In this document: piece by piece, positions 42,608-56,247 of the stretch
Layout: each line of letters opens with the position of its first letter
Position numbering within the stretch: position 1 is the stretch's first letter
Origin: Citrus sinensis
Taxonomy: Eukaryota > Streptophyta > Magnoliopsida > Sapindales > Rutaceae
Assembly: GCF_022201045.2 (NCBI RefSeq)
Contig: NC_068563.1
Location: forward strand, 24,587,001 to 24,651,000
Direction: 5' to 3'
DNA: 64,000 bases
Position numbers and translations under genes: made by a program
The notes under the pieces: model-generated
Databases searched by the model: none
Told to the model about the DNA's origin: nothing
The model's input: the letters and a program-made list of their open reading frames with translations, nothing else

Positions 42608-45600
42608 TAATCCTACATTACCAGACTTCCCTAAATATAACAAACCAATGGTTATTTTTAAGTGTGTTATTAGTTTGTTTCAAGTTCAAGCGTGTTATAA
42701 TTAAGAGGTTGGTTTGTCTCCACTGATAGTTGCGTTGGACTCATTATGTATTGTTTAGTGGATTTAGGGTAAAAGTCATGCTTGTATGGAATTGGTCTAT
42801 AGTATTTTTGATATTCTACACTTGTACCAAAGCAGGATTTCCTGATATGTCATATCTCAAGGATATATAATCAAACAACAAAATGCTTTAACTCATTAAG
42901 CTTTTCGCATACCGGTTTTCATGTATGATTGGAGGATTTTCCTCCTCAATTGTCTTGTTATCTTTGATTTTTTTTTAAAAAAAAATAAATGAGGATTTTA
43001 TTGCAAAAAAAAAAGGGTTCAAATTAGACAGTTTTTTCGTTTATTATTTCATGTCCTTTATTAATTAATATTAATACAATTTATATGATACAAAATTTAA
43101 ACTCTAGATTTCTTATATCAATAAAGAGAATTTAGCATGCGAACGAACACTTGTAAGTTTTTTGCTTCCTCACACAACAAACACCTTTTTATCCCTTAAA
43201 GAAAAAGACTAACAACTCAACTGTTTTGTGTACATGGCATTTTTTTTTTTTATATTTTGAAAGTGACGATGATTTTTTTTTTTTTTATAAAAAAAATTCT
43301 TTCTCAATCTTTAGTTTGTTTTCGAAGGAATGTCATGTGTTACTGCTACGATAAAACAAAGTAAATTGTACTCAAAGTTTGGTAGAAAAATACAGTAAAA
43401 AATACAGCCCACCAAACCTACTTTTCGATTTTTTTGTACATATAATATTACGTATACGTAAGTATCTCACTTCCTAAGTTTCCTCCAATTTCGGTTGCAA
43501 ATGGAAGAATTAGTTGATGTGGATGTTGAATCATAAAAGATTAAACTTAATTTTTGCCTAATCAATTAAAGGAAATGGGTCCTACCTATTTAATTATCAT
43601 ATGCTTAGACAACATTAAGCACTAAGGCAAACGAAAAAAACAAGAGTGTTTTCATTTTTTCTAACACAAAATTGAGAGCTCAATCACGCGTCCAACAAAA
43701 TGATTCTTCTTGCTACCAAATCATAATCGCAGCCTATCCTATAAATGACTATCTGAATTTTGTGTGATTTTTAATGAAGCCGGCTAAGATATATATATAT
43801 ATATATATATTTGGTATGATTCTATAGAACATGTTTTGATCAACTACAAATATTAATAGGCAACGCGTTTAATATGCCTTTTGTGGCCTGCCCTGTTCAT
43901 TTTATTGACCACGTCTCTTTTTGTTTACTCAGTATTTGCCACCAAATCTATTGTGGTTACTAATTACATTAGCTACAATTAATAGATATTGAAATTGGAG
44001 GCCAATAACCAACATGCTAGATATCAAGCAATTTGATTCTTGGAAAAGAATTATTAAAAGATTAAAAAAGAAGAAGAAGCTAATGTTGTGATCTGAATAG
44101 AGTGACGATTGGATTTGCTAGAGCTATTAATTCATATTATGCACGTATAAATGAATACATAATGAAATGAGATAAAATAAATAAATAAAAGCAAATTCGA
44201 GTTGAATTTGTTATAGGTAATGAACTTTGACATTCAAGTGTGCATTTGGTTTAAAAGAAAAAAAAAAGAGAAAAAGACTAAGAATATTTTAGAAATTAGT
44301 AATATTTTAGAAATGAGTAGAATATTTATGAAGGTTTATAACTGTAAATACAATAATACCGAATAAATAACTGATTTGTTTTTCTTTTTTTTTATTAAAA
44401 AAATATTGGATGAAGTGAAAAACTCACCGCTAAATGCTAACATTTGCTTTTTATTATTACTTGAACTTGCGGGACTGTAGGAGTAAAGTGCATTAACGAT
44501 CAGTCAAGTTCTACCTCTAGTCAATTGAATGTCTTTGTAATGGCCATAAATAGAAGTATTTATAATTATTAATTAGGTAAAAATTAAAATAACCGACATT
44601 TCTTTCTAAAGTTCCATTAAGTCGAAGGGATTTCACAACGTTGGTGTTGAGTTTAATTTATCATGGGCGTAACGCACTCTCTCCTGTTTTGGGAGTTCTC
44701 TGTCCTGTCTTTTAAGATACTTGGAAAGTGATTTTTAATAATATATTTATCATAAACTATGAACAAGTAAATGAACGTGGATGGCTGATAAAAAAACCCG
44801 CACATAAAAATCTTGTCTTATGTACATTTGTCACGATAAATAATTGAGATTTAATTTCACGTTCCTATCCTTGCTATAATTACCGATCATAACTTCACAA
44901 CCATAACAAATATATATATATATATACACATCACCGTTCAGTCTGATATAAAACCGTAGAAATTCATGATAAAAAAAAAACTCTAATTTACAATATAAAA
45001 ATATTCGTGATGTCATGAATTTTAGGAAAATTGTGTTGAGAAAGATGAGAGAAATAAAGAAGAAAATGAAAGATAAAGAATAAGTGGGTAGAGAAATAAA
45101 ATAAATTTCTCTTATTTTTCTCTCATATTTATCGACATCTAACACAATGTCATATCAATATAAAATCAACTCTGAATTTGATTGCAGTATTATTTTTCCG
45201 CAATACAATGTCATATCAAACCTAAATTCTATGATTGTAGATAAAATAAGATAATTGATCTTTTTTTTTATATTAAAAAAAACGGCAGAGTTGATTTTTA
45301 ATTTCTTTCATTTTTTTTCTATTATATACACTACAGTATTTTATTATAGTTATAAATAAATATGAATATAAAAAATTAAAAACCATTTATTTCCCACCAA
45401 ATCTTTATCTGCGTCTTTCTCTCTCTGTTGCCTGTTCAAAGCTCAACAAGAAAAGGAAGGACCAAAAAAAAAAAAAAAAAGGAGGAAATGCAACAGAGGG
45501 GAGTTAATGATTCTCACGTCCCCCAGCAGCCCCCACTCTGTTTCCTTGAACCAAACTCCAAAATCCAAAAATCTCTGCAACAATTACAAATCTTTGACAA

Positions 45601-45719
45601 CACAACACCCTTTTTTTTTCCCAATTATTAAAATAATATTTTCAAGAAAACGACTCTCTCTCTCTCTCTCTGTTTGTCTTTCCCATTTTGCCATCCATTC
45701 ATCATCAGCTTTTAGAGCC
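42608..45719. other. Intergenic DNA and leader of the RopGAP gene
   Basis: AT-rich with homopolymer runs and (TA)n microsatellites at about 43789-43811 and 44911-44926. No gene is supported; the 104-codon minus frame at 44831-45145 is AT-driven. From about 45410 the pyrimidine-rich leader of the RopGAP gene begins, including a (CT)n run at 45653-45672. Confidence 0.5.
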
Positions 45720-48700
45720 ATGACCGAAGTCCTCCATTTCCCTTCTTCTCCAACCACTACCACCACCCCCTCCCCTTCTCCTTCTCCATCCACATCCTCT
45801 TCTCCTTCTTCCTTATCCTGCGCGCCCCCTTCCTGCTTATCCTGCGCGCCCAGCTCCATTCTTCTCCCCAATGGCGACCCCGTCGACGACGACGACGACG
45901 CCGAGGGTGGTTCTAGTAATAATTCGGTAGCGTTTTCGCGAGAGAGGGAGGCCGAGGGGGATCAGTTGTCTTTGTTGACTCTGCTCATCGCCATTTTCAG
46001 AAAATCTTTGGTTGCTTGCAAGAGCGATACGAGGGACCTCTGTGCCATGGAGATCAGCTGGCCTACCAACGTCCGCCACGTGGCTCACGTCACTTTCGAC
46101 AGGTTCAATGGTTTCTTGGGCTTGCCTGTTGAGTTCGAGCCTGAGGTCCCCCGTCGAGCTCCCAGTGCTAGGTACATTGTGCCTTTCTTTTTCCCCCTTT
46201 TTTTTTGTTTAATTCTTCCTTTCTTGTGATATCAAAATTGATTTTTTTTTTTTTGGGTTATTTGATTGAAATGTGAATGTGGAATGATTGAATTGGTGTA
46301 TTGAAACGCAATGTTAATTTATGATTATTGGAATTTTCCTTCCAATATCCATAATTGGTTGTATTTTTTACTTGCTAGTTTATGCAGTGCAAATTTTGTA
46401 ATTGTGATTGTTTCGTGTTCAATTGTTGAGATATTCTAGGTTTGCATCCTGTATTACTCAATTCAATTCTTAAAATGTGCTTTTTTTTTTTTTCGTGTAT
46501 TGTGGATGCTGACAATTGAAGGTTGTATCCGATCATTCAATTTGTGGAATTTGTTGCTTTTTGTGCATTAATGTTGGTTGACTGAAGGATATATTTTTGG
46601 TTCTTCAAGCTAATGCTCATCTTCTATTATTTTCATTCCTTGTTTGTTGCTGGCTTAAAGTATTTTTCCAATTTCTGTCTCTTCCTTCAAATCTGAGTTT
46701 GTGTTTCTCAGTGACGGGAGAAAAAGGCATGTTGAGGTCCTTCTCGAGGGCAGTCAATGCAGATTTTAACCTAACTTGCAGTCAACTCCTTTCGGTATTG
46801 TCTCAAGTAGTCAAATGAGTTGTGTTTACACATTGTTTGAACTGTGTTACACCTATAATTCATTTGAAAGATTCCTCATCCTTAGGATCCTTTATTCAGA
46901 TGTTCTTCTGACGTGGCAAAAGCCTTGTACCTTTCCTTGTTGGGCTTCCATTAGGAAACCTTTTATTTGCTCTTGTTTATATATCTTCTTTTTACGTTTT
47001 CGCGTCCTTTCTTATGTGTGCACTCTCTGATACAGAGGCTCAAACATTGCTGGTTGAGAAGACCCATATGTTTTCCTGAGAAACCAATGTCGCAAAGCCA
47101 TCTGTTATTGTCCTAGATTGCTACCTTTACTGCATATTTACTATTTGGTTGATATTAATAGCTGGATTCAGTTCGTATTACGCATGCATGCACGCAGTTT
47201 GTGAAACAAGAGATTTCATCGGGAAGGAGATTAGTTCTCCATTAGGAAATTTACATGAATGCCAATCTGCATCAGCATCATCTCAGAAAATTGAATAAAT
47301 GCAGCTAATTCCTATAAAAAATAATGTAGAACCTGCAAGCAGATTTTGCATGGCATTTATATCCACTGAGGTTATATAGCGTTGATCTTTGAGGCCCTAA
47401 GACTGAAACTATTACTCATCTGTCTTTTTCAAATTTACTCATTTACTTAACTAGCACAGTAATTACCTCTCTGATTTCCTCTTTTTTTTTTAATCTTTTT
47501 ATATGTAGTGCAACTGTTTTCGGAGTTTCCACAGAATCTATGCAGTTGTCATTTGACTCTAGAGGAAATAGTGTGCCAACGATATTACTGCTAATGCAAA
47601 GGCACTTGTATGGTCAAGGAGGCTTGCAGGTATCCCTCTTTGTCTTCTTCTGTTTCCCTCAGCGATCTTTCTCATCATCAATATGGTAATTGGACAATTT
47701 CTGTTCAATTAAGTGTTATTGCTTTGCCCATATGATGGGGCTTGTTTTATCTGAACACTTTTAGCTGAATTTATTTTATGTATATTCGTTTGCCGTCTGA
47801 CATCAGAAATCTGTGCATATAACTTTGCAGGCAGAAGGGATTTTCAGGATAAATGGGGAAAATAGTCAAGAGGAGTATGTCAGAGACCAATTAAACAGAG
47901 GAGTGATACCGGACGGCATTGATATACACTGTTTAGCAGGACTTATCAAGGTCTGTCAATGATAATTAACCTCAGTTGCTCTTCCTTTACATTCAGGATA
48001 CACTTAGGTAGTCTTTCATAAACTCTAAGCTATCAACTGTCATTCTTCCATTTGATGGAATCCAAGTGCAGTATTAATCTGAGCTGCTTGCTGGGTTTGC
48101 TTCTCAGTTCTGAATTTTTGTTTAGTTACTTTCCAACCTGATTAATCTCTCTGTTATTGATGAAATATAAATATACTATGTTCTGAATTGTGGTCGGTGA
48201 TCACTTCACAAACTATGTCCTGTATACTCTAGACAGGTTACTAGTCAGCCATCCTTTCTGTTACATGGTCCTTTCAATGATGATTATGATGGAACTCAAT
48301 GACCATTCAATGATCCTATTTCTCTCTTTGAACCACATAAGATAACTGTAATTCAGGGTGAGGAAGAAAGCTTTTGAGTAGGGAAATGTGAGTTATCTTG
48401 CTTAGTATTTTAACCCTCGTAAGTTTTCTCCTTTGTGATTGGCAAGATGATGTGCACGAGGACCATGAATCTCTCAGGGGTTATAAAACTGTCGTTTGCA
48501 AGGAGCACTCTGGGGTTTTACACCTTTGTGCTTGCACCAGATAAACATGGAACTACCATTAGTTGTGAGAAGTCCTATAAGGACCTATATTACCCAACCT
48601 TGTGGTTGTTGTATTCCATAGTTAATGTTTTTCCTTGATCTCACTTATACATTGGTGGCATTTGAGTAGTTAATTAAAGGTTCCAAAGAAGATGGTATTT

Positions 48701-50046
48701 TAGGCAATTGCATGTTTTAAGAAAATGTTTCTTTGGTTCAAGAGTGACGACTTTCATCTTGTCCTTTGTGTGTGTGGAAGTGCATCCAAACACATTGTTA
48801 CAATACATTTTTCTTTTCTAAATCGACTCTCCTTTTGCATCAGATTTTTAGATATTGACTCGATTATATTTTATTTCTTAGGCTTGGTTCAGAGAACTCC
48901 CAGCCGGGGTTCTGGATCCATTATCACCTGAGCAGGTAATGCAATGCCAGACAGAAGAGGATTGTCTTCAACTTGTGCGGCTTCTACCCCCAACAGAATC
49001 TGCTCTGTTAGATTGGGCCATCAATCTGATGGCTGATGTTGTCCAACAAGAGCACCTAAACAAGATGAATGCACGCAATGTTGCAATGGTTTTTGCACCA
49101 AATATGACTCAGGTGATTTTTTTTTTTTCCAATGATTTGCTTAAGTCCCAAGTCCCACATTACGATTGCCAAGTAAATAATGACCTTTTTGGCATTGCCC
49201 TTCGTTGTTGGAATTTCAGTATATATCTAATGTGTACTTAAAATTCCATGTAAACTGCCATCAATCAATAATCTCTATGGAGCATCGATGCTTCCTTACT
49301 AATCCTGAATTCAGAGCCCCTAATTCGATGCAGAAGTCATTCAATTGGTTGTCAATTATGTTGCTGATGGCAATGCCTGGTTTGGATAGCATTGCCAATG
49401 ACTGTAATATGGACCATATCTTATGACTTAATTTTGGTTGCAGATGGCAGACCCTTTGACTGCATTGATGTATGCAGTTCAAGTGATGAACTTCCTCAAG
49501 ATGCTTATACTGAGAACATTGCGAGAAAGAGAAGATTCTGTGGTAGAGCATACTCCTAGTTCCCGTTTGGAGCCTTTTGATGAGAATGGACACCAGAGTG
49601 CCACAAGATCCTGTCTGGAAGATGCTGATAGAGATAATGAAGAGATAGAGCAAGCCTTCATCACTGAGGAACCTGTAATGGAAGGCTCCACAGACACTGG
49701 TCGGAAGAATGAGATTACTGTTGAAGAAGATTGTGATCCTATAGCCGCTGTTGAGAAGTTAACAGTAGATAGTGATCATTCTCGTGAGGCTCCATCCCAA
49801 GTTGACACCTTCATTTCTGAAACAGATGCTCATGGAGTCATTTGTTTAAAGGCTTCTGGTGCTCATGCAAACGCGACAATGTGCATGATTGGCCAATCAA
49901 GTGATTCAAATCTAAAAAGGGGTCCCAGAAGACTTGACAAGCAGCAAAGTGTGCCTCAGAAAACAGGAACTGTTGAGAAGGCCAAAGGAATCAGCAATCT
50001 AAGCTGTATAAATTCAAGAACAGAGCGTATTGAAGCATGGCGTTGA
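45720..50046 (+). CDS. ROPGAP: Rho GTPase-activating protein with CRIB motif (RopGAP)
   Basis: Five exons, all with GT-AG borders and consistent phase: 45720-46171, 47509-47629, 47831-47950, 48882-49112, 49444-50046. The product has 508 residues. It accelerates GTP hydrolysis by plant ROP GTPases at the plasma membrane, limiting polarity and stress signalling. Residues 10-70 are Thr/Pro/Ser-rich and then Asp-rich. The CRIB motif (ISWPTNVRHVAHVTFDRFNG) spans residues about 112-131. The RhoGAP domain spans about 152-335, with the arginine finger Arg197 in 'AEGIFRINGE' and the conserved 'LAGLIKAWFRELP' and 'MNARNVAMVFAPNMTQMADP' blocks. The C-terminus is acidic and less conserved. CRIB followed by RhoGAP is unique to plant RopGAPs, and the length is usual. 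The start used here fits the leader; an in-frame ATG lies far upstream at 45507 but would place low-complexity leader into the protein. Confidence 0.96.
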
Positions 50047-51519
50047 CAGATGCTCAACTGCAGTTATAGCTCAATTGATTCTATGAGACGATGACACTTG
50101 AGTCCGTAAGTTTGTTTGGTTTGCATATTGTGAGGGAAAAGTTTGTGAATTGTCATATATGTTTTCTGCGTGCCGGGAGATTTCCTTTGACCCTTTTGTA
50201 ATTCCACGGACATCATCTCCATGATACGGCTAACGTTTTCTGTTTCCAAAGCTACTCTCTGCTTGACATTTGGATGTTATTCATGTGTTTCTTATGTACA
50301 TTTCTATTTCTCTTCCATGACTATTATTTTTTTTCCCCTCTCTTACCTTTTGGTCGTAGTACGAAACAGAGACCATTAGCATTTGAATACAGTTGATGGA
50401 GCTTCATAAACTAACATTCTATCTAGTTTTGAGGAACATTTTGTGTTTATTCATATTTATGAGGATGACCAAACTGACACGTATTTCTTCAATTTTTTGG
50501 GACCACAAAATAAGTGGACGCTCGCTAGGACGTCACCGCTCCTGATAGCCATAGGCATTATGAGGAAGAAAATTACTCACGATTATGGCATCGGCACCTC
50601 CTCCGGTTAATTTGTAGGTATAAGGTTTCGGGAGTAGGACGGGGCATTTATTTATTTATTTATTTTTATACATTGATATATTACAATCAAAATTTTATTA
50701 ATATTTATAATAAGAAATCTATTAAAATTATTCTTGATAATTTTAATATGACACGGTTCTGATGTATACCTTCACATAATACTAATGGAATATCTATTTT
50801 ACCCCCTTGTTAACGGAGAGATATTTTCACCCATATTAAATTTAATTGGGAAGGGAATCTGAGTGCGGTAACGGTAGGGACTCAAATCCATGTAAGCTTG
50901 AGTGGAAGGCCAATTTGGCAGAATAGGATAGGGTTTGAAAAGGAATGATAGTAGCCAGTCTTGTTCCCAAGAAAAGCAGTGGACTGTGGACATGCTAATA
51001 CGATCAATAAGAATATTCTTGGTGGTGCTGCTGCTGCCAGTGAATGGAGTGTAGTATTAAAAGGAAACTTGGTTGTGCCTCACTCTCTTATCTATCTAGC
51101 CTATGTTAAGAAAAATTTGATAAGGTAGGGTGGTTAAGATCAGTTGATTGTTACACATTGATGGGTGCTCTATTTCTGGAGATCTCTCTTTCAGTTACCT
51201 GAAACTTACGTCTCAAGTAATAAATGCTTGAAATGTCCATTTAGAGCTACTCTTGTTAGTAAAAATTTGACATTATTTCATTCGCATACTTGTAGCACGT
51301 AAAATTTTTACCTAAAATGTCATAACTATAATCTTTATTGTTAAATTTATCTATATTTTAAGTTATTAGAGTTTAGAAAATATATATAGAGTGAGTTTCC
51401 AATTAAGGATTAGATTTTTAACCATATTAAAGTCAGGAATGTACTAAAAGATAAAAAATACAATTTCAATACACTCCAAAGTCCAACATTGCATTGAAAT
51501 TTATATTTCTTATTTCTTA
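50047..51519. other. 3' flank of RopGAP and intergenic DNA
   Basis: The first 300 bases are probably the 3' untranslated region. No further gene recognised. Confidence 0.5.
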
Positions 51520-52387
51520 TGGTGCGTTTACTTCATGGAATGGGAATGAAGTGGAATGGGCTAGAATGAAAATGAGAAATGAGAATGAGATTTCAATGTT
51601 TACTTGACAAAAATAAATAAGAATGTGAATGTGTTGGAATGCCATTGATGTGTTTACTTGGCAAAATAAATGAGAATGGGGAATGGGAATAAAAATCAAT
51701 TTACCAAAATACTTATAGTATTAATAATTAATAAAAATAATTAATTTATCATTATTAACAATATTATCATTATTGTTGCTACTATTACTATTACTATTAT
51801 TATTATTATTAATAAAAATAACATTAACAATAATTAATAATATTTAAAATAATAAAGTTAATAAAATTTATTATTATTATTATTAAATTTTATTAACTTT
51901 ATTATTTTAGTTATTATTAATTATTGTTATTATTATTTTTATTAATAATAATAATAATAACAACAACAACAATAATGATAATATTGTTAATAATGATAAA
52001 TTAATTATTATTTTTATTGTTAATAATGATAATATTAATAAAAATAATTAATAATAACTAAATTAATAAAGTTAATAAATTTTAATAATAATAATAATTA
52101 TTATTATTATTATTAATGACATTTCAAATAATAAAATTAATTGTGATTTAAATGAGGGTAATTTGGGAAATATGAAAAAATTAGAGGGATACAAAAATAA
52201 ACATATATTTCATTCTCATTCACTCATTTTCATTCTCAATCCCCCTATGTGAATGGGATTCATATTACTTATTCCCAAATTATGTGGGACCCACACATTT
52301 TATTATCATTCCCAAATTATATTTTACCAAGTAAATATGGGTTTCATTCTCATTCCCCATTCCTCATTGCATGAAGTAAACACACCA
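51520..52387. mobile_element. Large palindromic MITE (Tourist/PIF-type)
   Basis: The terminal inverted repeat TGGTGCGTTTACTTCATGGA pairs with the right end TGCATGAAGTAAACACACCA. TTA flanks both sides (51517-51519, 52388-52390). The interior is a foldback of ATT/AAT triplet blocks with several symmetric centres (about 51745-52005 and 52020-52120), probably amplified microsatellite inside the arms. 868 bp, no coding capacity. PIF/Harbinger placement follows from the TTA duplication. Confidence 0.85.
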
Positions 52388-52390
52388 TTA

Positions 52391-53118
52391 ACTTATTCTT
52401 AATTTTAATATGATCAGAAATCCAATCTTTGATCGGAAAACTTAATATTAATAATATTTAAGAAGAAATATTTAAAACATGTTTTGCACTGCCTTTGACA
52501 TTTTGACCCATCATATATGTTTAGCTATATGATTAGAGAGATAAACATCATTTTGAAGATGTTTTAAAAGAAAAATGATCTGATTTTGACTCTTATTATG
52601 GGCAGCGGTTTCTATTGTTTTGCCAATCACATCCGTGTATCCCTGGACTGCACCGCGGCAATGACTTGGCATGTCTTGATTGGCATTTGCAAAAATCAGT
52701 CACCGTCTCTGACCGAAAGGGAAACCATTAAGCTTCATGTGTGAATGGCATAGGATACCGGAGAAAGCCTAAAAACCTTGTTCTAACATTTTACCATTAG
52801 CAACATTTTATATATATATTTAGTTGAAGAGAGGCTGTTGGAATTATACACATGAAAATAATGACCACTAAAAATTTGATGATGGAAGGCTCAGTAACCA
52901 CTCATCCTTATTAAGCTCCAACAGAAGAGCTACCACCCCAATTAATAGCACCTTTCTCTCTTTGATTTTTTCAAACCAAAGTGCAAATCTCGTGCCCTCT
53001 TCTCTTCCTTTTTCCTATTACTCGACTCTGCTCCCACCGCACCGCACCGCACCACACCAACAATAACTTAACCTACTTTCAGCATCATCCAACAGCATAA
53101 CTGGATAGCCAAAACAAT
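52391..53118. other. Intergenic DNA and leader of the FANTASTIC FOUR gene
   Basis: No gene. The last 150 bases are pyrimidine-rich and contain 'CCGCACCGCACCGCACCACACC' type short repeats at about 53037-53058, part of the leader. Confidence 0.45.
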
Positions 53119-54075
53119 ATGGCAGCCTGCGGGAGCCTACAACGCATATTTGAAAACTCATTACCAGAAAAACCAGCCTCACTTCTTGAATCCTTCTCCA
53201 CATGGAACCAAATGACACCTGGAAAACCCGCCAACCAATCCTCATTCATTGAGATCTTTGGTGAACTTCATTTCAAACAAGCCTCTGATCATTCTTCCTC
53301 TTCGTTGTCGTCTTCGTTTTCGTCTTCGTCTTCCTTTCCCATGTCATCACTCTCTTCCTCTTCGTCCTCTTTGGTAGACTTAGTAGACGTAGACGGTAGC
53401 AAGAGGATTCCATCTCTGGACTCATCTGCAACCGCTCCAAAGATGATAAACGACGGCTTTTCTTCTTCAGTGAATTCTGAAAGCTCGGTGCATAGCTTCA
53501 GATACACGGGTTGTCACAAGAAGAGTGATAGCTTTTCATCTATGAATTCCGACAGCTTGCAACTTTGCACTGAGGGGCTTGGTTTCGAGAGCTCTGATGA
53601 TGTTGAGGAGTTGAGGAATGAGATGACTGAAGAGTGGCAAAACAAGCAGGGGAAAGTGAGTATCACAAAGCATTCACCAACGGAGAACGTATGCGGTGAG
53701 TTCAGGAGGTCAAGAACAAGCGGCGGAGAATTTCCTCCTCCGATTTCTTGCATAGGGAAGAGTGGTAAGCCTTGGGTTTGCTTCAAGTCTTACAGGCACG
53801 ATGGCAGGTTTGTCCTCAAAGAGATTAGGATGCCAAGCCAAGAGTTCTTGCATGCCTGCAGAGAAGACGGGCGATTGAAGCTGCAGTTTGTCCATCCAAA
53901 CGATGACATCCAGGAACTAGATGAAGGGGAGTACGAGGAAGATGAAGTAGAAGTAGATGAAGATGAGGAAGAAGAAAATGGAAGCGTCCATGATGACGGA
54001 GAAGGGGAAAAGGAGGCTGATACCGAAAAGTATGAAGCTGAAAATGACTTGCGACATAGAGAATTGCAGGTTTAA
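53119..54075 (+). CDS. FAF: FANTASTIC FOUR (FAF) family protein
   Basis: Intronless, 318 codons. The diagnostic FAF domain lies at residues about 205-258: 'FPPPISCIGKSGKPWVCFKS', then 'YRHDGRFVLKEIRMPSQEFL' and 'HACREDGRLKLQFV'. The N-terminal half is Ser-rich (two poly-Ser tracts near residues 57-90) and likely disordered. After the domain comes a Glu/Asp-rich tail (about 265-300) including 'EEDEVEVDEDEEEENG', also typical of the family. FAF proteins regulate shoot meristem size and flowering, in Arabidopsis partly through repression of WUSCHEL. The start is the first ATG after a short leader and gives 'MAACGSLQRIFE', matching the N-terminus known for family members. Which FAF paralogue (1-4) is not resolved. 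Confidence 0.95.
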   Translation: MAACGSLQRIFENSLPEKPASLLESFSTWNQMTPGKPANQSSFIEIFGELHFKQASDHSSSSLSSSFSSSSSFPMSSLSSSSSSLVDLVDVDGSKRIPSLDSSATAPKMINDGFSSSVNSESSVHSFRYTGCHKKSDSFSSMNSDSLQLCTEGLGFESSDDVEELRNEMTEEWQNKQGKVSITKHSPTENVCGEFRRSRTSGGEFPPPISCIGKSGKPWVCFKSYRHDGRFVLKEIRMPSQEFLHACREDGRLKLQFVHPNDDIQELDEGEYEEDEVEVDEDEEEENGSVHDDGEGEKEADTEKYEAENDLRHRELQV

Positions 54076-56247
54076 GGAGAGTGATTTCAGGTTCTGACAC
54101 TGTTTCCAAGGGATTTGAAAATAAGCAGACAACAAAGCACATGAAATCAACTTTGCTGTCCACAAGATAATCCTGGGCATTTTTCTTTCCTCCTCACTGT
54201 GGAAAAAGAAGAGAGAACAAAAAGACCAAGGCATTTTTTCTTCTTTCGTCAAATCGATGTCCGGGCATCAAATCTCTTTACAGTTTGCAATTGTAGATCA
54301 CTGGATGTTTGCTAGAATATGAAGCATCAAATGCCAAGTAATTTTAATCAAATATTATGGTCAGATCAGAGTGTCACATGTCAACTCGAGAAATAGTGGG
54401 GATAATAGAATATCAATAATTTCCTTGAGTGGCAAGCTCATTTTTCGTTCAATTAATTTCTTAATGCCGGTGTGTGAAATCTCATCCTCATATTGGTACC
54501 ATACGATGCAGAAAGCATGACAAATAGCCAACATTCAATTCACAAGAAATTATGAGAATACCACCCATATCAAATCAAAATTCAAAACCAAGGTAAAGGG
54601 AGCAAAAAATATCATGCATGCTCCCAAATGGACATCTCACACCCAACACTCAACTTAGAGCAGATATAATGGGGATAACATCCATATCATATCAAGATCT
54701 GACAATGGTAATGGAGCATGAGATAATGCTAGGCCCCAAATCTTTTTCTCAAAGTTCAAACCAATCAATAGGAAAGAATGACAATAGAGTATTTTTCTGA
54801 CAGATTTTGCTTGCTTAGGGCATCTTGCATGCCGCTGTAGCCACAGCACACAAAAGACTGTCACAGTGAAGCTGGTAAGAAAGATTTTAACATTGAAAAT
54901 TCACCTCAAACTTTTAGCTGTTTACCCTAGTAATGGGGAAGCGAAGGTCAAGCTTTGAAACATATTACCAGACAGATGACTAAAAGGTGTGAGTTCAGAA
55001 CATGAATACTGACACCAGAAGTGTAACTTCATGTGACCCCAAACCACGGTAACCCTAATTTAGATCTTGACATGTGAAACTACCACCAACACAGGCTCTC
55101 TTTACACGTGTAATGACCTGAAAACACATGATCACTGTGGTCCTAAATCTGTCTATAAGCGAAAATATAATTCAAGGCCCTAATGAGAACCACAAAATGG
55201 GTATATATCAAATTGAAACTTAGAGCAGCACTTAGGAAATGTATGTCCAGGATAAGGATCCTCACTGGTCATCCCTGAAGAGATAAAAAACTACTCAATG
55301 ATTAAAAGTTTAATAATGAATGCCCATCTGGTAAAAAAGGAAGTGAGAAAGCAAATCTGAAGGAATCGACTCAAATCCCATATAATTCACATTTTTCCAC
55401 AGATATTTTGGCAAGCCGGAAACTTCTTTTACATGGAAAGTAGTTGCAATAGATAGACAAACAAGAGCTCTCTAGAAATGTTTCCATGTAAATAAAGTAG
55501 AGATCTTCTATGGACAGCACATAAGATTTTTAAATAAAGCAGAGATCTTCTATGGACGGCACAAAATATTTTATCTACCAGTCAAATGGCAAGATACATG
55601 TGTCCTCTATCTCTATGGACAAGATTAAAACCATTAATGTAACTCGTAAAACAAGCTTAAATCCAGGTTTCAATATCATTTTTTGTGGGCCATGGGTTTA
55701 TGATACTTTAAAAATACTCTACCTCCCACCTGCACACACAGATTTCAGGTAACAAAAACAGAAGTCTCGATGATTTACCTCACTTTCTAAACGATTTGAA
55801 CAATCCAAGTAAAACAATAACTTGACCATATAGTCAGATACATGATGACGAAACAAGACAACAAGAATTTGGCAACAGACTTCTCAGTGAACAACTTGTA
55901 TCTTGAATGAATGGCTTGCAAATGGAACATGAGCACAAGATAACTGATTTTAATTTGACACACTACATATGGCTTCATAGTGATCAATCCAAAGTTATAA
56001 TTGCCACAGGGCCTTAGAACCATAATTTGGTTCTGAGGCTCAATCTCAACAGATCAAAAATGTTGTCTTTTGGTTTTGATAGCCCAAAAGTTATAACATC
56101 ATCTGCAATTCATCATCTTTCTTTTCCCCTTTATTGTAACAGAAACAAAACAAGGCAGTAAAGGGATTCACTTTTTTCGCCTCCAGGAGCAAGGAAACCA
56201 TTAGATTACCTCTACATCAAGGTAGTAAAGATGGAGAGGGAACAACA
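54076..56247. other. Intergenic DNA between convergent genes
   Basis: The left part up to about 54350 is the probable 3' untranslated region of the FAF gene. The right part (from about 56100) is that of the amidase gene on the minus strand. Between them no gene is recognisable. 'GCAGAGATCTTCTATGGAC' occurs twice as a short direct repeat around 55499 and 55540 (first copy begins AGTAGAGATC). Confidence 0.5.

Noticed and set aside
45507-45719. Upstream in-frame extension of the RopGAP N-terminus
   Set aside because: Encodes low-complexity leader (CT repeat, poly-Phe) and relatives start near position 45720.
51517-52390. Triplet arrays considered as a CRISPR-like array
   Set aside because: Plant nuclear DNA; the repeats are plain AAT/ATT triplets without unique spacers, and the block has MITE borders.
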